Below the pieces are notes generated by a model, which saw nothing but the letters and a program-made list of their open reading frames with translations, did no database searches and had not been told where the DNA came from. Position numbers and translations under genes: made by a program. 64,000 nt of DNA from JALORV01 sp963775635 (GTDB lineage: Bacteria > Pseudomonadota > Gammaproteobacteria > Burkholderiales > Burkholderiaceae_F): NCBI GenBank assembly GCA_963775635.1, contig CAVZJO010000013.1:124001-188000 (forward strand), given 5' to 3'. Of the stretch, positions 61,906 to 64,000 are shown piece by piece; within the stretch, counting starts at the first letter, position 1, and each line of letters opens with the position of its first letter.

Positions 61906-64000
61906 ATGGTGGAGATAGAGATCGACGGCCGCAAGGTCGAGGTACCCGAAGGCAGCATGCTGATGGAGGCCGCCAGCCGCCTCGATATCTACGTGCCGCA
62001 CTTCTGCTACCACCGCAAGCTCTCGATCGCCGCCAACTGCCGCATGTGCCTGGTCGAGGTCGAGAAGGCGCCCAAGCCGCTGCCGGCGTGTGCGACGCCT
62101 GCGACTGCGGGCATGATCGTGCGCACGCAGTCCGAGCGGGCCAAGCAGGCGCAGAAATCGGTGATGGAGTTCCTGCTGATCAACCACCCGCTCGACTGCC
62201 CGATCTGCGACCAGGGCGGTGAATGCCAGTTGCAGGATCTTGCGGTCGGCTACGGCGGATCGGCAAGCCGCTACGCCGAACCCAAGCGGGTGGTGTTCCA
62301 CAAGAGCATGGGACCGCTGATCTCCGCCGAGGAGATGACCCGCTGCATCCACTGCACGCGCTGCGTACGCTTCGGCCAGGAGATCGCGGGCGTGATGGAA
62401 CTCGGCATGGCCGGCCGGGGAGAGCATGCGGAGATCATGACGTTCGTCGGGAAGTCCGTGGACTCGGAACTGTCGGGCAACATGATCGACCTGTGTCCGG
62501 TCGGCGCGCTGACCAGCAAACCGTTCCGCTACGAAGCGCGCTCCTGGGAGCTGTCGCGGCGCAAGTCCGTGAGCCCGCACGACGCGCTCGGCTCGAACCT
62601 GATCGTCCAGGTCAAGAACCAGCGCGTGATGCGTGTGCTGCCGTTTGAAAATGAGTCAGTGAACGAGTGCTGGCTGTCGGACCGCGACCGTTTTTCGTAC
62701 GAGGGCCTATATGCGGCCGACCGGCTCGAGCGCCCACTGCTCAAGCAGGACGGCACCTGGCGTGAAGTCGACTGGGAGGTGGCGCTCGAATATGTTTGCC
62801 ATGCGCTGACGCAGGTGAAGCAGCAGCATGGTGGCGACGCGATCGGCGCGCTGGCCGCGCCGCACAGCACGCTGGAGGAACTGCACCTGCTTGCGAAGCT
62901 GGTGCGTGGGCTGGGTTCGGACAACATCGATTTCCGGCTGCGGCAGAGTGATTTCTCGGCCGACGCGGCGGATGACGGCGTGCCGTGGCTCGGCATGCCG
63001 ATCGTCGATGTCGACCGGCTCGACCGTGTGCTGCTGATCGGTTCGTTCCTGCGCAAGGACCATCCGCTGCTGGCGGCTCGATTGCGGCATGCGGCGCGGC
63101 GCGGCTGCCGGATTTCGGTGTTGCATGCGGCGAACGACGACCTGCTGATGCGGGTGACCCATGCGCATCTCGCGCGGCCATCGGAGTGGGTCGCCGCGCT
63201 GGCCAGGATCTCGGCCGCGATCGACGAGCAGCGCATCGGCGGTGAGCGGGCCCGGAGCGCACCGGACGATGCGGTCGGTGCGATTGCGGCGAGCCTGCTC
63301 TCCGGAGAACGCAAGGCCATCCTGCTCGGCAACGCAGCGGTCCAGCACCCGGAGGCGGCGCACCTGCGGGCCTGGGCACAGAAGATCGGGCAGGCGACCG
63401 GCGCACGCGTCGGCGTGCTGACCGAAGCGGCGAACACCGTCGGAGGACATCTGGCGCAGGCGCGTCCGCGCTCGGGCGGGCGCAACGCCCGCCAGATGCT
63501 CGAGCAGCCGCGCAAGGCCTACCTGCTGTGGAACGTCGAGCCGGAGTTCGATACGGCCGACCCGACTGCCACGGGCAGGGCGCTCTCGCAGGCCTACACG
63601 GTGATTGCATTCTCGCCGTACCGTAACGGCGCGCTCGAGTACGCAGATGCGATCCTCCCGATCGCGCCGTTCACCGAGACTTCGGGCACCTTCGTCAACT
63701 GCGAGGGGCGCGTGCAGTCGTTCAACGGCACCGTGCTCCCGCTGGGCGAGGCACGACCGGGCTGGAAGGTGTTGCGCGTGCTCGGCAACCTGCTGGAACT
63801 GCCAGGTTTCGATTTCGAGACCTCCGAAACCATCCGCGCCGAAGCGCTGCCGGCGGACGTTACGGGTCGCCTGTCGAACGCAACGTCGCTGACGGCCGCT
63901 TCCGCGGGCGACGCGGGCGAGGGCCTCGAGCGCCTGGCCGACGTGCCGATCTATGCGAGCGACGCGATTGTCCGCCGCTCGCCGCCGCTGCAAGCTACCG
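61906..64000 (+). CDS. nuoG: NADH-quinone oxidoreductase subunit G, C-terminus beyond the window
   Basis: Nearly 700 residues are visible and the frame is open to the right edge. The N-terminal 2Fe-2S domain has H-F-C-Y-H-x5-A-N-C-R-M-C-L-V-E and P-A-C-A-T-P. The His-ligated 4Fe-4S cluster is in L-D-C-P-I-C-D-Q-G-G-E-C-Q-L-Q-D. A third set is R-C-I-H-C-T-R-C-V-R-F. The rest is molybdopterin-oxidoreductase-like but without cofactor, as in all NuoG. ATG 61906 begins M-V-E-I-E-I-D-G. Confidence 0.95.
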   Translation, partial: MVEIEIDGRKVEVPEGSMLMEAASRLDIYVPHFCYHRKLSIAANCRMCLVEVEKAPKPLPACATPATAGMIVRTQSERAKQAQKSVMEFLLINHPLDCPICDQGGECQLQDLAVGYGGSASRYAEPKRVVFHKSMGPLISAEEMTRCIHCTRCVRFGQEIAGVMELGMAGRGEHAEIMTFVGKSVDSELSGNMIDLCPVGALTSKPFRYEARSWELSRRKSVSPHDALGSNLIVQVKNQRVMRVLPFENESVNECWLSDRDRFSYEGLYAADRLERPLLKQDGTWREVDWEVALEYVCHALTQVKQQHGGDAIGALAAPHSTLEELHLLAKLVRGLGSDNIDFRLRQSDFSADAADDGVPWLGMPIVDVDRLDRVLLIGSFLRKDHPLLAARLRHAARRGCRISVLHAANDDLLMRVTHAHLARPSEWVAALARISAAIDEQRIGGERARSAPDDAVGAIAASLLSGERKAILLGNAAVQHPEAAHLRAWAQKIGQATGARVGVLTEAANTVGGHLAQARPRSGGRNARQMLEQPRKAYLLWNVEPEFDTADPTATGRALSQAYTVIAFSPYRNGALEYADAILPIAPFTETSGTFVNCEGRVQSFNGTVLPLGEARPGWKVLRVLGNLLELPGFDFETSETIRAEALPADVTGRLSNATSLTAASAGDAGEGLERLADVPIYASDAIVRRSPPLQAT

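Overview
The window is a contiguous, GC-rich (roughly two thirds G+C) chromosomal segment of a betaproteobacterium, most probably in the order Burkholderiales. The pointers are gene order and family content: ilvB-ilvH-ilvC-psd-pssA-leuA, rpsO-pnp, tpiA-secG-tRNA-Leu-nuoABCDEFG, rraA-aceA-aceB, the largely betaproteobacterial families DUF2863, DUF3106 and DUF3619, two phasins, and a GC-rich repeat of a kind I recognise from other Burkholderiales between nuoC and nuoD. There is no integrase, transposase, CRISPR array or phage module.

Layout. 1-2.4 kb: partial lipoprotein, a molybdopterin-binding-domain protein and a PHA phasin. 2.7-6.8 kb: five overlapping genes (histone-deacetylase-like amidohydrolase, EamA exporter, hotdog thioesterase, nitroreductase, tartrate/malate dehydrogenase). 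6.8-13.6 kb: exonuclease remnant, cyclopropane-fatty-acid synthase, DUF2863, UshA-like nucleotidase, MFS exporter and RraA. 13.9-17.8 kb: glyoxylate shunt (aceA, HAD hydrolase, frameshifted aceB) and a tiny four-cysteine protein. 17.9-23.5 kb: a storage-lipid island with a PhaF/PhaI-type phasin, patatin phospholipase, PhaD-like TetR regulator and TPR-like protein on one strand, and divergently a two-domain fatty acyl-CoA reductase resembling the Marinobacter fatty-alcohol enzyme. 23.6-39.4 kb: a peptide-type ABC importer with six tandem substrate-binding-protein genes, a relic of a seventh, a lipase-like gene at the end of the array, and divergently two permeases and a fused double ATPase. 39.5-42.2 kb: an orphan gene and an ECF sigma factor operon. 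42.5-49.8 kb: branched-chain amino-acid and phospholipid synthesis, with a leucine-rich leader peptide before leuA. 50-52.6 kb: rpsO-pnp. 52.7-55.8 kb: S9 peptidase and quinone oxidoreductase. 55.8-64 kb: tpiA, secG, tRNA-Leu(GAG) and the start of the complex I operon.

How it fits together. Fatty-acid and acetyl-CoA use (glyoxylate shunt, PHA granules, fatty-alcohol formation, CFA synthesis), oligopeptide scavenging with many receptor variants, and aerobic respiration suggest a heterotroph that stores carbon. The most unusual region is the receptor array: one transporter core serving six receptors, with visible traces of tandem duplication and decay.

Caution on sequence quality. Highly conserved genes (aceB, nuoD), the lipase-like gene and one receptor are broken by single-base frameshifts although the protein sequence stays conserved on both sides. 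This looks more like indel errors in the assembly than biology, and should be settled from reads before any of these is called a pseudogene.
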